DNA of 64,000 bases from Polaribacter vadi (GTDB lineage Bacteria > Bacteroidota > Bacteroidia > Flavobacteriales > Flavobacteriaceae). The stretch lies in NCBI RefSeq assembly GCF_001761365.1, contig NZ_CP017477.1, positions 766,501-830,500 on the forward strand, given 5' to 3'. Of the stretch, positions 9,071-18,836 are shown one piece after another (position 1 is the stretch's first letter; each line of letters opens with the position of its first letter). The notes under the pieces were generated by a model, which was not told the DNA's origin, searched no databases, and saw only the letters and a list, made by a program, of their open reading frames with translations. Both the position numbers and the translations under genes were made by a program.

Positions 9071-12000
9071 TTAATTCTTTTTCTTTTGAATACTTTCATT
9101 AGTTGCTGCTTGTTTCTTTTTCAATTTTCTAGCGGCTTCTTTTTTTGCTTTTTTTATTTCTTCTTCATCTTCTTTAGCCCTAAAAATAGCATCCCATAAT
9201 TCATTAAACTCATTAAATTCTTGTGTAAAAATTAATGCAATTCCACTTACAATCGTTTGCCCATCAATTACATTTTCGAACTCACTTTTTCTAAAACCTT
9301 TTACACGATATCTGCCATCTTCAGATAGTTTATATTCAATACTAACATTCCCAATTAATGGCGATGTTTCTCCTGTAGAACTGCTTCCTTGTATGTCTAC
9401 ATCACTTCCAACTCTTACAGTTAATCGTTCGTTAAAAAGTTTTTTTTGCGCTGTAACACCTAATTGAGTTCTGTCTGTAGCACTTGCTCCTTGATAATCT
9501 GTATAACTATTTAAATCAAAATCTAATTCTATCCCAGAACCTCCTAAAAGATTATCTGAAAAAGTATTTAATTGCCCTGAAACTGCATCATTTAAATTAT
9601 CTCTTGCAATGGTTGCAAAACCTCCTGAGCTACCATCACTTCCTGAATTTGGATAAAATCTATTTAAAACCAATAAAGAGAAAACTTGCTTATTTAATTC
9701 TTCTTCTTGTTGATTTACTTGTTGCACTCTTCCATAAACTTGCCCACCAATTGCTCCTTGTTCTTCTTCTGGCATATTTAAATTGAAAGAAATCTTAGGT
9801 TTTAACAATTCACCATCAATATTTAAATATACATTAAAAGGTAAAACTTGTTTAAATTTATTTTTTACTGATGGATCTTCATTAGAAATTTGACTTGCCA
9901 TTAAAGGAGAAGCAGAAGTTTCTATTTGATAGCTTGCAGTAACATTTAAATCTGCATCAAAAGGATCTCCAGACCAAGAAATTCTACTTCCAGGCACTAA
10001 ATTAAACTTTCTATTTACTAAATTATAAAGGTTTAACTCATAATGCCCATCTGCAACTTCATAACCTCCTGTTAATGTTATTCTGCCATTTGGTAACATT
10101 GTAAAAATAAAATCTCCTGTTCCAGAAATTTTAAAATTATCGCCAGTTTCTTCATTTATTACAACAGTTATAGCTGCTTTTTTATCAATCTTTAAAATTG
10201 TTTTAATATCAAAGCCACTAATAATAGCCGTTTTTTCTTCTGTTTGTGTTAAAATTGCATCTGGGTTTTCTCGATTTACAAAAGCAACAACCTCATCTCT
10301 ACTCTCTATATTTGCATAGGTTGCAGGTAAAACGTACGTTAAATTTGTATCTGCACCAACAGTAACATCTGCATTTAATTTTGGTATTTGTAAATCTCCA
10401 GTAAGTTTTGCTTTTGCGTTAAAAGTTGCCAAACCAAAAAGTGATGCATTATCTTCTTTTTTAGCGTTTAAAACTCTAAAATTAGTTGCTTTTAAATCTA
10501 AATTAAAAGTTGGGTTTATAAAACTTTCTGTGCCTATTGAGCCAGATAATTTTAAAGCATTTTTATTAGCATCTAAAACTGTAAAGTTGTTTAAAGAAAG
10601 TCCTTTATTATCAACACTTAATTTTTCGTTTTGTAAGGTAAATTTTGTATTTAATTTTGTGATGTTAAAAACGGCATCTTTAAAATTTAATTCGCCATTA
10701 TATTTAGGATTGGATGTTGTTCCTGTTACTTTAAAATCGCCAGAAAAACTACCACTTGTTTCTTTGATCTCACCTAAAGAAAGTGAATTTAACGCTTTCA
10801 TTTTAAATTCATTAATTGCTAAATTTAAATTTAGATTTGCATCATTATTTGTTACAGAATAATCGCCTGTTAAATTTAAATCGATATCACCTTCACCTAA
10901 TTTTGCACTAAAATCATACTTATTATTTCCTAAAGATTTAGCATCCATGGTTAATTTACCTAAATCTGTATTTAAAACTTTAAATTTACTTACGTTTAAA
11001 TTTGCTATAATTCCAGTATCGTAAAACGGATCTTCCAATACAAAATCTCCATTTAAAATTCCTGTTGCTAAATTTTCATCAGGATTCAAATAATTAAAAA
11101 CCTCGCTAATTTTAAAATTATTATAATCTATTGCAATATGATTTTTGGCAACATTTGGTAATTTGTCTGTAATTTCTATAGATTGATTTTCTCTATCAAT
11201 TTTAAAGTTTGTAAATAATAATTTATCACCTTCAGTAAAAACAATTTCATTATCTGTTGGAATATTCCATTTGTTTCTATTTAAAATTAAACTATCTGGA
11301 TTTACAGTAAAACTTAAACGATCTCTATTCCCTGTAATTTTGGTATTTACGTTCATTAAAGTTTTACCTTTATGATAACCTGCAAAATTTAATGACAATT
11401 CGTTATTGGTTTGGTTTCCTGTAATGATGGTTCTTGGAATATTTAATGGGGTTGCAAGGATTTCTTTAAAGCCAAATTTAAAGTTGAAATTATCCTTGTT
11501 TGTATGCATCGTAAAAGCTAAACTATCCAATTTATTACCACTATAATTTATATGTGGAGCTGTAATTTTTGCATCTAATTTTCTTTTAGCTTCGTTATAA
11601 TCTACAGAAATATTAATGGTATCTATATCTTTTACATTCACTAAAAAAACATCACTCAACAAAGATGTTTGTGCAATTTTAGTTTTTAATTTTAAGTTTA
11701 CAGGTTTTTTTAAAGTATCTGTTACAACAACATCTCTATAAAAATAACTTGAAATATGTTGTTGAATAGATTTACTAAAAGTAGCAGGATCTGTGTTAGA
11801 TTGCAAGTCTAAATCAATTAATTTATTTTTGATGGTAATCGATGTTGTGTCTTTATCTACAAAGCCATTTGCAATTATAGAACCTAATAAATACGTTCTA
11901 TTATCGTAAACAACTGCACCATTTGTAACATCTGCATCTACTTTATAGCTGTTTAAATTTCCATTAAATTCTAAAGAAATATCCATACCCGTTTTTACAT

Positions 12001-14116
12001 TACGTTTCATAATGCCCAAACCTTGCAAATCTGCACCAATTAAATTAATAGTTGCAGTTGCTTTTGTATTTACAGTGTCTAAATTTACCAAAGCATCTAA
12101 AGTGATATTTAAATTATCGTCTTTATAGTTTGATGTTAATTTTCCATTACCATCTTTAAATTTTCCTTGTAAGTTTAAATCTTTAATCGCATAATTTTTA
12201 AATTTGAAATCAGAAACTGTCGCATTTAAATCGGCATCTAAATCATTTATTGTCTTTCCATTTCCTTTTGTATGTATGTTGATAGAAATTTCTCCTAATT
12301 GATCGTTTTTTAAAAGTTTGTTTAGTTGATAATTATCTATATTGATATCAGCATCAAAAGCAATTGTATTTGTATTTTTAAAATTACCATTTAAAGCAAT
12401 AGTTCCTTGAGATGATTTTAAGTTTAAGTTGGTAGCAACATCCTTTAAACCTCCATTAATTGAACCTGTCAAATAAATTTTTTCTGGAATTTGAATTCCT
12501 AAATCTTCTTCTTTAATAAATGTTAACACATCTTTTTTAATAGTCTCTGCTTTAAAATCTGGAATATTTAGGGAAAGTTTATCAGGGTTTGTAATATTTT
12601 CAACAATTCCATTTAAATAAATTTGAGTGGTATTTCCCCACAAAACTTTACTGTTAAAAACTTCTATGCTAGAAAATGTACCATCTGCATATAAATTTCC
12701 TGTAAATGGTTTTTTGCTTAAATCGTTAATAATTTTATTGTTTCTTAAAGAGGGTTCAATCTTAAATAATTCCTTTAAAAATATATTAAAAGATGATAAA
12801 GAAACTTTTAATTTTGCTGTTTCTGGTGATGCCATAAACTGCGAAAAAGAACTATAACTTACACTCGCGTTTGCTTTTAGTTTATTTTTATTCAGTTCAA
12901 CATCTAAATTCGTAACATCTAAATTTTTATCTGTTAATTGAACATTCAGATTTAATTTTTCTAAATTGATGCCAGAAGTTTCGTTAAAATTAAAAGTATC
13001 AATTAACAACCCTGCATTTTTATCTTTATAAAAAATTGTAGATGCTTTTAAATTTACATCCTGCAAAGAAATTGCATTTGCATCAAAAGCATTTTTATTA
13101 ATTTTAGAGTTGTTTACAATGTAATTAATTGAATTATTTTCAATTTCAATTTCATTAACATCCAAAGTAATTGCTGGCCAAATAAATTCTGAATTGGTAG
13201 TTTGTGAATTTGAATTACTCGCAGATTGTATTTCTACAAGCGTTTGTGAATCTCTAAGTGCAAATTTATCAATCTTAAAAATTGATTCTTGTAAATTCAA
13301 GTTAGGGTTTTCTATCTCAGCATCAACAAGATTTAAATCTGCTAACAAATTATTTTCTTCTGCTTTGTAGTAAACTTTCGTGTTTCTTATGATAATATTT
13401 TCTGCGGATAATTTTGGTAATGGAGCTTCTTCAGTAGAAGTTATTAAAACTGGTTTTTGAATATATTTGATGTTTGAGTTTAATAAATTCAAATCATTAA
13501 TGCTAAAAACCATCTTTTCAACATCTACAGTTTCCATGTTAGTTTCTAGTTCGCCAATTTTAAATCGGCTTTCAATTCCCAAAGGAATATCAATATAAAC
13601 AACATCAATTTCAGATAAATTTAAACTTCCAATAACAATTTCTGGTGATGTTGTTGTGGTATCTTTTGCAACAGTAGTTGTGGAATTTGTCGCAAAAGCA
13701 TCCATTAAAAACTGAAAATTATAACCAGAAACTGTATCTTTTCTAATAATATTGGCTTTTAAACCATTCCATTTTACATCATCTACACCTAAAGCTGTGC
13801 CATTTATTAAACCCCAAAGTGGCAAATTAGCTTCTAAAGATTTGGAATATATAAGAGTATCGCCTTTTTTATCATTTAAAAACAACCCTTCAACTTTCAA
13901 ATTTCCATCAAAAGTGATAAACGCTTTATCAATCTCTACAGTTGTATTGGTTTTACTAGAAACGTAATTCGTTGCTTTATCTACAATAATATTTTGTCCC
14001 CAAGGACTTCTGATAAACAGATACAAGAGAAAAAACAGAATAGCAATTCCTAGTAAAACACGTAGCAATCTCCTTACAAAACGATACTTTCTTTTCTTTG
14101 GTTTTTTAGCAGACAA
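9071..14116 (-). CDS. tamB: TamB-like translocation/assembly module protein (DUF490)
   Basis: 1681 residues. A basic N-terminus (MSAKKPKKRKYRFVRR) precedes one signal-anchor helix at about 14-34. The rest is a very long periplasmic region of repetitive amphipathic beta segments, ending in the TamB/DUF490 domain. A charged Lys/Glu-rich tail (about 1650-1681) closes the protein. TamB spans the periplasm and works with TamA in outer-membrane protein insertion and probably phospholipid transport. It lies 5 bases upstream of the TamA-like gene, clearly an operon. The long apparent ORFs on the opposite strand here are shadows of the skewed composition. Confidence 0.92.
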   Translation of the reverse strand: MSAKKPKKRKYRFVRRLLRVLLGIAILFFLLYLFIRSPWGQNIIVDKATNYVSSKTNTTVEIDKAFITFDGNLKVEGLFLNDKKGDTLIYSKSLEANLPLWGLINGTALGVDDVKWNGLKANIIRKDTVSGYNFQFLMDAFATNSTTTVAKDTTTTSPEIVIGSLNLSEIDVVYIDIPLGIESRFKIGELETNMETVDVEKMVFSINDLNLLNSNIKYIQKPVLITSTEEAPLPKLSAENIIIRNTKVYYKAEENNLLADLNLVDAEIENPNLNLQESIFKIDKFALRDSQTLVEIQSASNSNSQTTNSEFIWPAITLDVNEIEIENNSINYIVNNSKINKNAFDANAISLQDVNLKASTIFYKDKNAGLLIDTFNFNETSGINLEKLNLNVQLTDKNLDVTNLDVELNKNKLKANASVSYSSFSQFMASPETAKLKVSLSSFNIFLKELFKIEPSLRNNKIINDLSKKPFTGNLYADGTFSSIEVFNSKVLWGNTTQIYLNGIVENITNPDKLSLNIPDFKAETIKKDVLTFIKEEDLGIQIPEKIYLTGSINGGLKDVATNLNLKSSQGTIALNGNFKNTNTIAFDADINIDNYQLNKLLKNDQLGEISINIHTKGNGKTINDLDADLNATVSDFKFKNYAIKDLNLQGKFKDGNGKLTSNYKDDNLNITLDALVNLDTVNTKATATINLIGADLQGLGIMKRNVKTGMDISLEFNGNLNSYKVDADVTNGAVVYDNRTYLLGSIIANGFVDKDTTSITIKNKLIDLDLQSNTDPATFSKSIQQHISSYFYRDVVVTDTLKKPVNLKLKTKIAQTSLLSDVFLVNVKDIDTINISVDYNEAKRKLDAKITAPHINYSGNKLDSLAFTMHTNKDNFNFKFGFKEILATPLNIPRTIITGNQTNNELSLNFAGYHKGKTLMNVNTKITGNRDRLSFTVNPDSLILNRNKWNIPTDNEIVFTEGDKLLFTNFKIDRENQSIEITDKLPNVAKNHIAIDYNNFKISEVFNYLNPDENLATGILNGDFVLEDPFYDTGIIANLNVSKFKVLNTDLGKLTMDAKSLGNNKYDFSAKLGEGDIDLNLTGDYSVTNNDANLNLNLAINEFKMKALNSLSLGEIKETSGSFSGDFKVTGTTSNPKYNGELNFKDAVFNITKLNTKFTLQNEKLSVDNKGLSLNNFTVLDANKNALKLSGSIGTESFINPTFNLDLKATNFRVLNAKKEDNASLFGLATFNAKAKLTGDLQIPKLNADVTVGADTNLTYVLPATYANIESRDEVVAFVNRENPDAILTQTEEKTAIISGFDIKTILKIDKKAAITVVINEETGDNFKISGTGDFIFTMLPNGRITLTGGYEVADGHYELNLYNLVNRKFNLVPGSRISWSGDPFDADLNVTASYQIETSASPLMASQISNEDPSVKNKFKQVLPFNVYLNIDGELLKPKISFNLNMPEEEQGAIGGQVYGRVQQVNQQEEELNKQVFSLLVLNRFYPNSGSDGSSGGFATIARDNLNDAVSGQLNTFSDNLLGGSGIELDFDLNSYTDYQGASATDRTQLGVTAQKKLFNERLTVRVGSDVDIQGSSSTGETSPLIGNVSIEYKLSEDGRYRVKGFRKSEFENVIDGQTIVSGIALIFTQEFNEFNELWDAIFRAKEDEEEIKKAKKEAARKLKKKQAATNESIQKKKN

Positions 14117-14339
14117 TTAATAAAATTTAGAAACGTAAAGATATTTATACTCTTAGCAGAAAATTGTCTTTTTTGAATAATTTTTTAACTCTTTTACAAT
14201 GTTTCTTTATTAAAACATAAAGTTTACAAATTATTAATTTGGCTTATTATTGTTGAGTCTGTGATTTTATGAATATTATTACCTAACCGAAATTCAGGAA
14301 AATTACACAAAGCAGCTGCAAACTATCAATAAATACCTT

Positions 14340-14347
14340 TAACTTTG
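14340..14347 (+). promoter_or_regulatory. -7 promoter element of the metallophosphatase gene
   Basis: TAACTTTG, an exact TAnnTTTG match 10 bases before the ATG at 14358. Transcription would start only a few bases before the start codon, implying a very short leader. Confidence 0.5.
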
Positions 14348-14357
14348 CACACTGCCT

Positions 14358-14978
14358 ATGAAAATTGTTTTAATTTCTGATACACACACCAACCACAACT
14401 TTAGGATTCCTAAAGGTGATATTTTAATTCATGCTGGTGATGTAACTTCAAGAGGAACAAAAGCAGAAGTTGATGTTTTTATAAAATGGTTTCAATCACA
14501 GCCACATAAACACAAAATTTTTATTGCTGGAAATCACGATTTTTATTTTGAAAATGCCGTAAAAAACAATTTAAAAACTGAATTCAAAAACCTAATTTAT
14601 TTAAACGATTCTGGCTGTGAAATTAACGGTTTAAAGTTTTGGGGCTCTCCAATTCAGCCTGATTTTTTTAAATGGGCATTTAATAGAAAAAGAGGTGAAG
14701 AAATTAAAAAACATTGGGATTTAATTCCCACAGATACAGATGTTTTAATTACACATGGGCCTCCACATGGAATTTTAGATTTAACAACAATTGGGTTGTA
14801 TTCTGGTTGTAAAGAACTAAAAAAGAAAGTGTTTGAAATACAACCAAAACTGCATGTTTTTGGACATATTCACGAAGGTTATGGAACAACCACCATTAAT
14901 AATACCTTTTTTATAAACGCCTCTTTATTAAATGAAAAATATCAAAGTGCACACATACCTATAGTGGTTAATTTATGA
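14358..14978 (+). CDS. Calcineurin-like metallophosphoesterase
   Basis: 206 residues with the metallophosphatase ligand blocks in order: ISDTH near residue 7, HAGDVTS near 26, GNHDFYFE near 58, LITHGPPHG near 128 and FGHIHEGYG near 170. These Asp, Asn and His residues hold two metal ions. The whole protein is a single cytosolic domain of the UPF0046/MPPED group, for which phosphodiesterase activity is known; the substrate is unknown here. It is divergent from tamB and stands alone. Confidence 0.9.
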   Translation: MKIVLISDTHTNHNFRIPKGDILIHAGDVTSRGTKAEVDVFIKWFQSQPHKHKIFIAGNHDFYFENAVKNNLKTEFKNLIYLNDSGCEINGLKFWGSPIQPDFFKWAFNRKRGEEIKKHWDLIPTDTDVLITHGPPHGILDLTTIGLYSGCKELKKKVFEIQPKLHVFGHIHEGYGTTTINNTFFINASLLNEKYQSAHIPIVVNL

Positions 14979-15035
14979 TATTTATAAGCCTGCAAAAACA
15001 AGTATAAAATTAAAAAAAATTAAGATTTTCAAGAA

Positions 15036-15572
15036 TTACTTCTTCTTTTTCTTTTCTTTTTTATCCTTTTTTACGGCTTCTACTTTCTTTTTCTTTGGCA
15101 TTTTACCTTTAATCCTATCTTTTTCTTCTTTTACACTTTCCATAAATTCAGCATTATACGTATGTAATTTTGCCAATTTAACAAAAGCTAATGCTTTTTT
15201 ATAGTCTTTTAATTGATCGTGTAAAACTGCTTTCTTTAAGTATAAAACTGCTTTATCAGAACCTTTTACAGTTAAAGCAAAATCGATAAACTCTTCCACT
15301 TCCTTGTAATCTTCATTCCATAAAAGTGTATTGATATAAGGCAAATAAGCTTCAAAAGCATAAATATTTTCTGCTAAAGCATCTTTAAAAAATTTAATTG
15401 CTTCTTCGTATTTGTATAATTTTTCGGCATACATTCTTCCCATTAAAGTTAATGCCATTGTATTTTTTTCGTCATAAGACAAAGCATAATTTAATGCTTC
15501 CATGACTTCATCTAAATCGTAAGGGTAATTTTCTAACGCTTTAAATATATAGTTGTTAATGTCTGATCCCAT
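15036..15572 (-). CDS. TPR-repeat protein with lysine-rich tail
   Basis: 178 residues, no signal peptide. Helix-turn-helix repeats of the tetratricopeptide type are visible from about 20 to 140 (for example KYEEAIKFFKDALAENIYAF and DYKKALAFVKLAKLH). The last 25 residues are almost all Lys with a few Asp/Glu/Val, suggesting contact with nucleic acid or ribosomes, but that is only inference. TPR proteins act as protein-interaction scaffolds and no specific role can be given. The gene stands alone with its own promoter element at 15613-15620. Confidence 0.8.
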   Translation of the reverse strand: MGSDINNYIFKALENYPYDLDEVMEALNYALSYDEKNTMALTLMGRMYAEKLYKYEEAIKFFKDALAENIYAFEAYLPYINTLLWNEDYKEVEEFIDFALTVKGSDKAVLYLKKAVLHDQLKDYKKALAFVKLAKLHTYNAEFMESVKEEKDRIKGKMPKKKKVEAVKKDKKEKKKKK

Positions 15573-15612
15573 GTTTATTTTCTTTTCACTAAAAAGACAG
15601 TGCTTTATTCTG

Positions 15613-15620
15613 CAAATATA
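15613..15620 (-). promoter_or_regulatory. -7 promoter element of the TPR gene
   Basis: Minus strand TATATTTG, an exact TAnnTTTG match about 40 bases upstream of the TPR-gene ATG at 15572. Confidence 0.45.
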
Positions 15621-15693
15621 TTATTATTCTACGTGTCTTTTTAAATCATTTTTAAAATTGATTTTTTAATTGATGTTAATCTTTCAATAAAAA

Positions 15694-15721
15694 AGCGTCC
15701 AAAAAATGAATTTTGGACGCT
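15694..15721 (-). terminator. Rho-independent terminator of a short minus-strand transcript
   Basis: The 11-base arms AGCGTCCAAAA and TTTTGGACGCT close a 6-base loop. On the minus strand the stem is followed by TTTTTT. It sits 28 bases after the stop of the 20-codon ORF at 15749-15811, so it probably ends that transcript; there is no other minus-strand gene just upstream. T residues also follow on the plus strand. Confidence 0.75.
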
Positions 15722-15748
15722 TTTACTATTTTATAGATATTTTAAATT

Positions 15749-15811
15749 CTAAAATAACGACATCCATATTCGTAAAAAACGCCCGATTTTATGTTGTTTG
15801 ATGTTATTCAT
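15749..15811 (-). CDS. Putative 20-residue peptide gene
   Basis: The ORF MNNIKQHKIGRFLRIWMSLF starts with ATG at 15811 and ends with TAG at 15749. The peptide is basic at the N-terminus and hydrophobic/aromatic at the C-terminus. It lies in a 386-base gap (15573-15958) between the TPR gene and the peptidoglycan-binding protein gene. Support for a real transcript is the strong terminator 28 bases downstream and a near-match promoter element (CATATTTG, minus strand, around 15850) about 40 bases upstream. I do not recognise the peptide; it could be a small membrane-active protein or a leader. Confidence 0.4.
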   Translation of the reverse strand: MNNIKQHKIGRFLRIWMSLF

Positions 15812-15914
15812 AGATTAATTTGTATGTTTATTACTTTCTTAAAGTGCAAATATGCAAGAAATTATCTTACTTTGCCTTAAATTTCATAATATCTTTATTT
15901 TCTAAAAGATTTTA

Positions 15915-15922
15915 TACATTTG
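15915..15922 (+). promoter_or_regulatory. -7 promoter element of the gene at 15959
   Basis: TACATTTG, an exact TAnnTTTG match 37 bases before the ATG. Confidence 0.45.
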
Positions 15923-15958
15923 TTAAAAAATTGACATCAACCTAACTCCCCAATAAAC

Positions 15959-16609
15959 ATGAAAAAAATCATTATATTTTTACTTGTAATTATTGCCTTG
16001 CTTATTGGTTATGGAAAATATAGCCAATATAAAAGATACTCATCACCAGAAATTAATTACAAAACCGATAAAAATATTGATATTTCCTATCACAATCAAG
16101 AAATTTTAATGAACTATTATGAGGCTGTTGAGGCTTTAGATAGCTATGTAATGTTGCAATGGTCTGCTAACGAAATTGATGTGAGAACTCCAGAAGATGA
16201 TGATATTGAAACAAAAGTTGCTGTAGAAAACTACGCTAAAAAACTTGCCAAGGTTCATTTTTATGAAGCTATTCTTGAAAACTCTACCAATTTAAAAGAA
16301 AAAGGACTTGATAATAAAGAAATAAAATTTCTTGAAACTGAAGGAGTTGATCTAAAAACTTACAAAAGAAAATTAAAGTACGATAAAATTAAAAACCTTT
16401 TCAATTCGAACGTAAAACTTTATAATGGCGAAAAAAATGCTATTATTTATGAAGTTCAAAAAGAGTTGAATCGAAAAGGTGATACTATTACTGTTGATGG
16501 TGTTTACAGAATTGAAACCTTTAATGCTATAAAAGCTTTTGAAGAAAAAAACAACCTTTTAGCAGATGGTTATTTAGATGATTTAACGTTAGAAATAATG
16601 TTTGAGTAA
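15959..16609 (+). CDS. Membrane-anchored peptidoglycan-binding-domain protein
   Basis: 216 residues. The N-terminus MKKIIIFLLVIIALLIGYG is a signal anchor. The middle (about 40-140) is helical and acidic with no domain I recognise. The last 65 residues resemble the PG_binding_1 fold (IIYEVQKELNRKG, TVDGVYRIETFNAIKAFEE), with the DGxxGxxT-type pattern partly changed. Such modules bind cell-wall glycans or act as interaction domains in the periplasm. Single gene ending 6 bases before a bidirectional terminator shared with the convergent VWA gene. Enzymatic function is not apparent. Confidence 0.75.
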   Translation: MKKIIIFLLVIIALLIGYGKYSQYKRYSSPEINYKTDKNIDISYHNQEILMNYYEAVEALDSYVMLQWSANEIDVRTPEDDDIETKVAVENYAKKLAKVHFYEAILENSTNLKEKGLDNKEIKFLETEGVDLKTYKRKLKYDKIKNLFNSNVKLYNGEKNAIIYEVQKELNRKGDTITVDGVYRIETFNAIKAFEEKNNLLADGYLDDLTLEIMFE

Positions 16610-16614
16610 AAAGT

Positions 16615-16642
16615 AAAAAGGATTGCATTTGGAATCCTTTTT
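16615..16642. terminator. Bidirectional terminator between convergent genes
   Basis: Arms AAAAAGGATT and AATCCTTTTT around an 8-base loop, A-rich on one side and T-rich on the other, placed exactly between the stop codons of the plus gene ending at 16609 and the minus gene ending at 16651. Confidence 0.8.
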
Positions 16643-16650
16643 CTTTTGAA

Positions 16651-18738
16651 TTAAATACTTTTTACGAGTCTTATAAATTCTGCTCTGTAGCCATTTACAT
16701 CTTCTCCTCTTCCATTTTTTGCCAATTCAATAATTGTTGAATTTTTAATTTCATTTATATATTGAGATTTTCTTAATTTTAAACCAAATAGAGCAACTGC
16801 ACTTGCAAATTTCATATCTTCTGAAGGATTTGTAATTACATCATTCTGAATGTGTATCATTTCTATACTTTTATCTTCTGTTGGTTTTTTATATCTAAAT
16901 TTTACCGTAAATAATTCATAATTATTTGTGGATAATTTTGTGTTTTTAGCAGTGTATTTTAAATCTGGAATTTCTTTTAAAAATTCATTTTCTGTTCCTG
17001 CTAAAATTACTTCGTACAAAGCTGTTACTTTGTGCCCAGCTCCTAATTCTCCAGCATCAATAGTATCATCTATAAAATCTTCATCATTTAGCAACCTATT
17101 TTCATACCCAATTAATCTGTAGCCTTTTACTTTGTTTGGATTAAATTCAACTTGAATTTTAACATCTTTTGCAATAGTGTGCAAAGTGCCTCCAAATTCC
17201 TGTCCAAAAACTTTTTGAGCTTCTTGCATAGTATCTATATACGCATGATTTCCATTGCCTTTATCAGCTAAAATCTCTAATTTAGAATCTTTATAATTCC
17301 CATAACCAAAACCTAAAACCGATAGAAAAACACCTGTTTCTCTTTTTTTAACAATTAAATTTTCCATGTTTTTATTACTTGAAGCACCTACATTAAAATC
17401 GCCATCAGTTGCAAGAATTACTCTATTATTTCCGTTCTTTTTAAAGTTTTTTTCTGCAAGTTTATACGCTAATTCAATTCCTTTTCCTCCAGCTGTAGAA
17501 CCTCCAGACTCTAAATTATTTAAAGCCTTTAAAATCTTTTCTTTTTGATTTCCAGAAGTTGGTTTTAAAACAACTCCAGCAGCACCTGCATACACAACAA
17601 TAGCAACTTTATCTTCTTTTCTTAATTGATTTACCAAAAGTTTAAAAGCCGATTTTAATAAAGGCAATTTATTTTGAGACCCCATAGATCCAGAAACATC
17701 AATTAAAAAAGTAAGGTTTGATGGTGGCAAATCTTCCTGCTCAAAGGTTTTACCTTGTAAACCAATTTTAACCAATTTTGTAGTTGTATTCCAAGGAGTT
17801 TCTACAAATTCTGTATTGATTGAAAATGGGTGTTCGTCTTTAGGTTGTGGATATTGATAATCAAAATAATTGATCATTTCCTCAATTTTAACAGCATCAA
17901 AAGGAACTTTTTCACCATTATTAATCATTCTTCTTACATTGCTATAAGAGGCTTTGTCTACATCTATTGAAAATGTTGATAAAGGAGAAAGTTGCACTCT
18001 TTTAAATTTATTTTCATGAATTTGTGCATACGATTCCTCATTTTCTAATCTGTAGTTTCCTTTTTTAGTGGTGATAACAATGCAACCATTAGATGCTGCA
18101 TGTCCAAAAAGTTTCTTCGCTTTATGTCCTTTATAAACATTAATTTTTTGAATATCATCTTTATCCAAATCCTTAATTATGGAATTGTAATTATTTTTGA
18201 TAGCAACACCATCTACAATGTATAAAGGTTCTTTATTTTTAGAAATCGATGATTTTCCTCTAATTCTTATTGCTGAACTTGTACTTGGTTGATTCGTAAT
18301 TCGAACTCCAGAAACTCGACCATTTAAAGCGTTATTTATTTTGTTGTGTCTTGCATTATTTTGACTTGCTTTTATAGATGAAACTGAAGAGCCAGTTGTG
18401 TAAGATCTTTTTGAAGTACCATATCCAAATACTACTACTTCCTCTAAAGATTGGGCATCTTCAATTAAAGTAACATCAATAGTAGAAGATTTACCTACAG
18501 TTTTGTAGGCTGTTTTAAAACCTAAATATGTAAAAATTAATTGATCTCCTATGGATGCTTTAATTGAATATTTACCATCAAAATCGGTTTGTACTCCATT
18601 TGTGGTTCCTTTTACCAAAACATTTACGCCTGATAAAGGACCAAAAGTTTCGTAAACAATTCCAGTAATATTTTTTTCTTGAGCTTGTACTATTGTAATT
18701 CCTAGAATCATCAACAGAAAAAATAGTTTTTTATACAT
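16651..18738 (-). CDS. VWA-domain protein with carboxypeptidase-D-like and TonB-plug domains
   Basis: 695 residues. Order: signal peptide (1-19), carboxypeptidase-regulatory-like beta domain (about 22-92), a TonB-receptor plug-like domain (about 98-228, with LEEVVVFGYGTSKR and LYIVDGVAIKN), a YfbK-type N-terminal domain (about 250-335), a von Willebrand A domain with the metal site DVSGS at 347-351, and a C-terminal DUF3520-like region. No outer-membrane barrel follows the plug, so this is not a transporter; it resembles Bacteroidota YfbK homologues whose N-terminus was borrowed from SusC-like proteins. Probably exported and anchored at the envelope; partner unknown. Single gene, convergent with the gene at 15959. 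Confidence 0.85.
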   Translation of the reverse strand: MYKKLFFLLMILGITIVQAQEKNITGIVYETFGPLSGVNVLVKGTTNGVQTDFDGKYSIKASIGDQLIFTYLGFKTAYKTVGKSSTIDVTLIEDAQSLEEVVVFGYGTSKRSYTTGSSVSSIKASQNNARHNKINNALNGRVSGVRITNQPSTSSAIRIRGKSSISKNKEPLYIVDGVAIKNNYNSIIKDLDKDDIQKINVYKGHKAKKLFGHAASNGCIVITTKKGNYRLENEESYAQIHENKFKRVQLSPLSTFSIDVDKASYSNVRRMINNGEKVPFDAVKIEEMINYFDYQYPQPKDEHPFSINTEFVETPWNTTTKLVKIGLQGKTFEQEDLPPSNLTFLIDVSGSMGSQNKLPLLKSAFKLLVNQLRKEDKVAIVVYAGAAGVVLKPTSGNQKEKILKALNNLESGGSTAGGKGIELAYKLAEKNFKKNGNNRVILATDGDFNVGASSNKNMENLIVKKRETGVFLSVLGFGYGNYKDSKLEILADKGNGNHAYIDTMQEAQKVFGQEFGGTLHTIAKDVKIQVEFNPNKVKGYRLIGYENRLLNDEDFIDDTIDAGELGAGHKVTALYEVILAGTENEFLKEIPDLKYTAKNTKLSTNNYELFTVKFRYKKPTEDKSIEMIHIQNDVITNPSEDMKFASAVALFGLKLRKSQYINEIKNSTIIELAKNGRGEDVNGYRAEFIRLVKSI

Positions 18739-18836
18739 AACAGTTGTTTTAAAGTTAGTATAAAACTAGTGTTATCATCAATTTTAAAAAACCAATAATG
18801 AGTAAACACTCCTTTTTTAGAGGTTAACTTACTTTT

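Noticed and set aside
9484..9786. 100-codon plus-strand ORF inside tamB
   Set aside because: Leucine-rich shadow frame antisense to a strongly supported gene; composition reflects the AT-rich skew, no domain.
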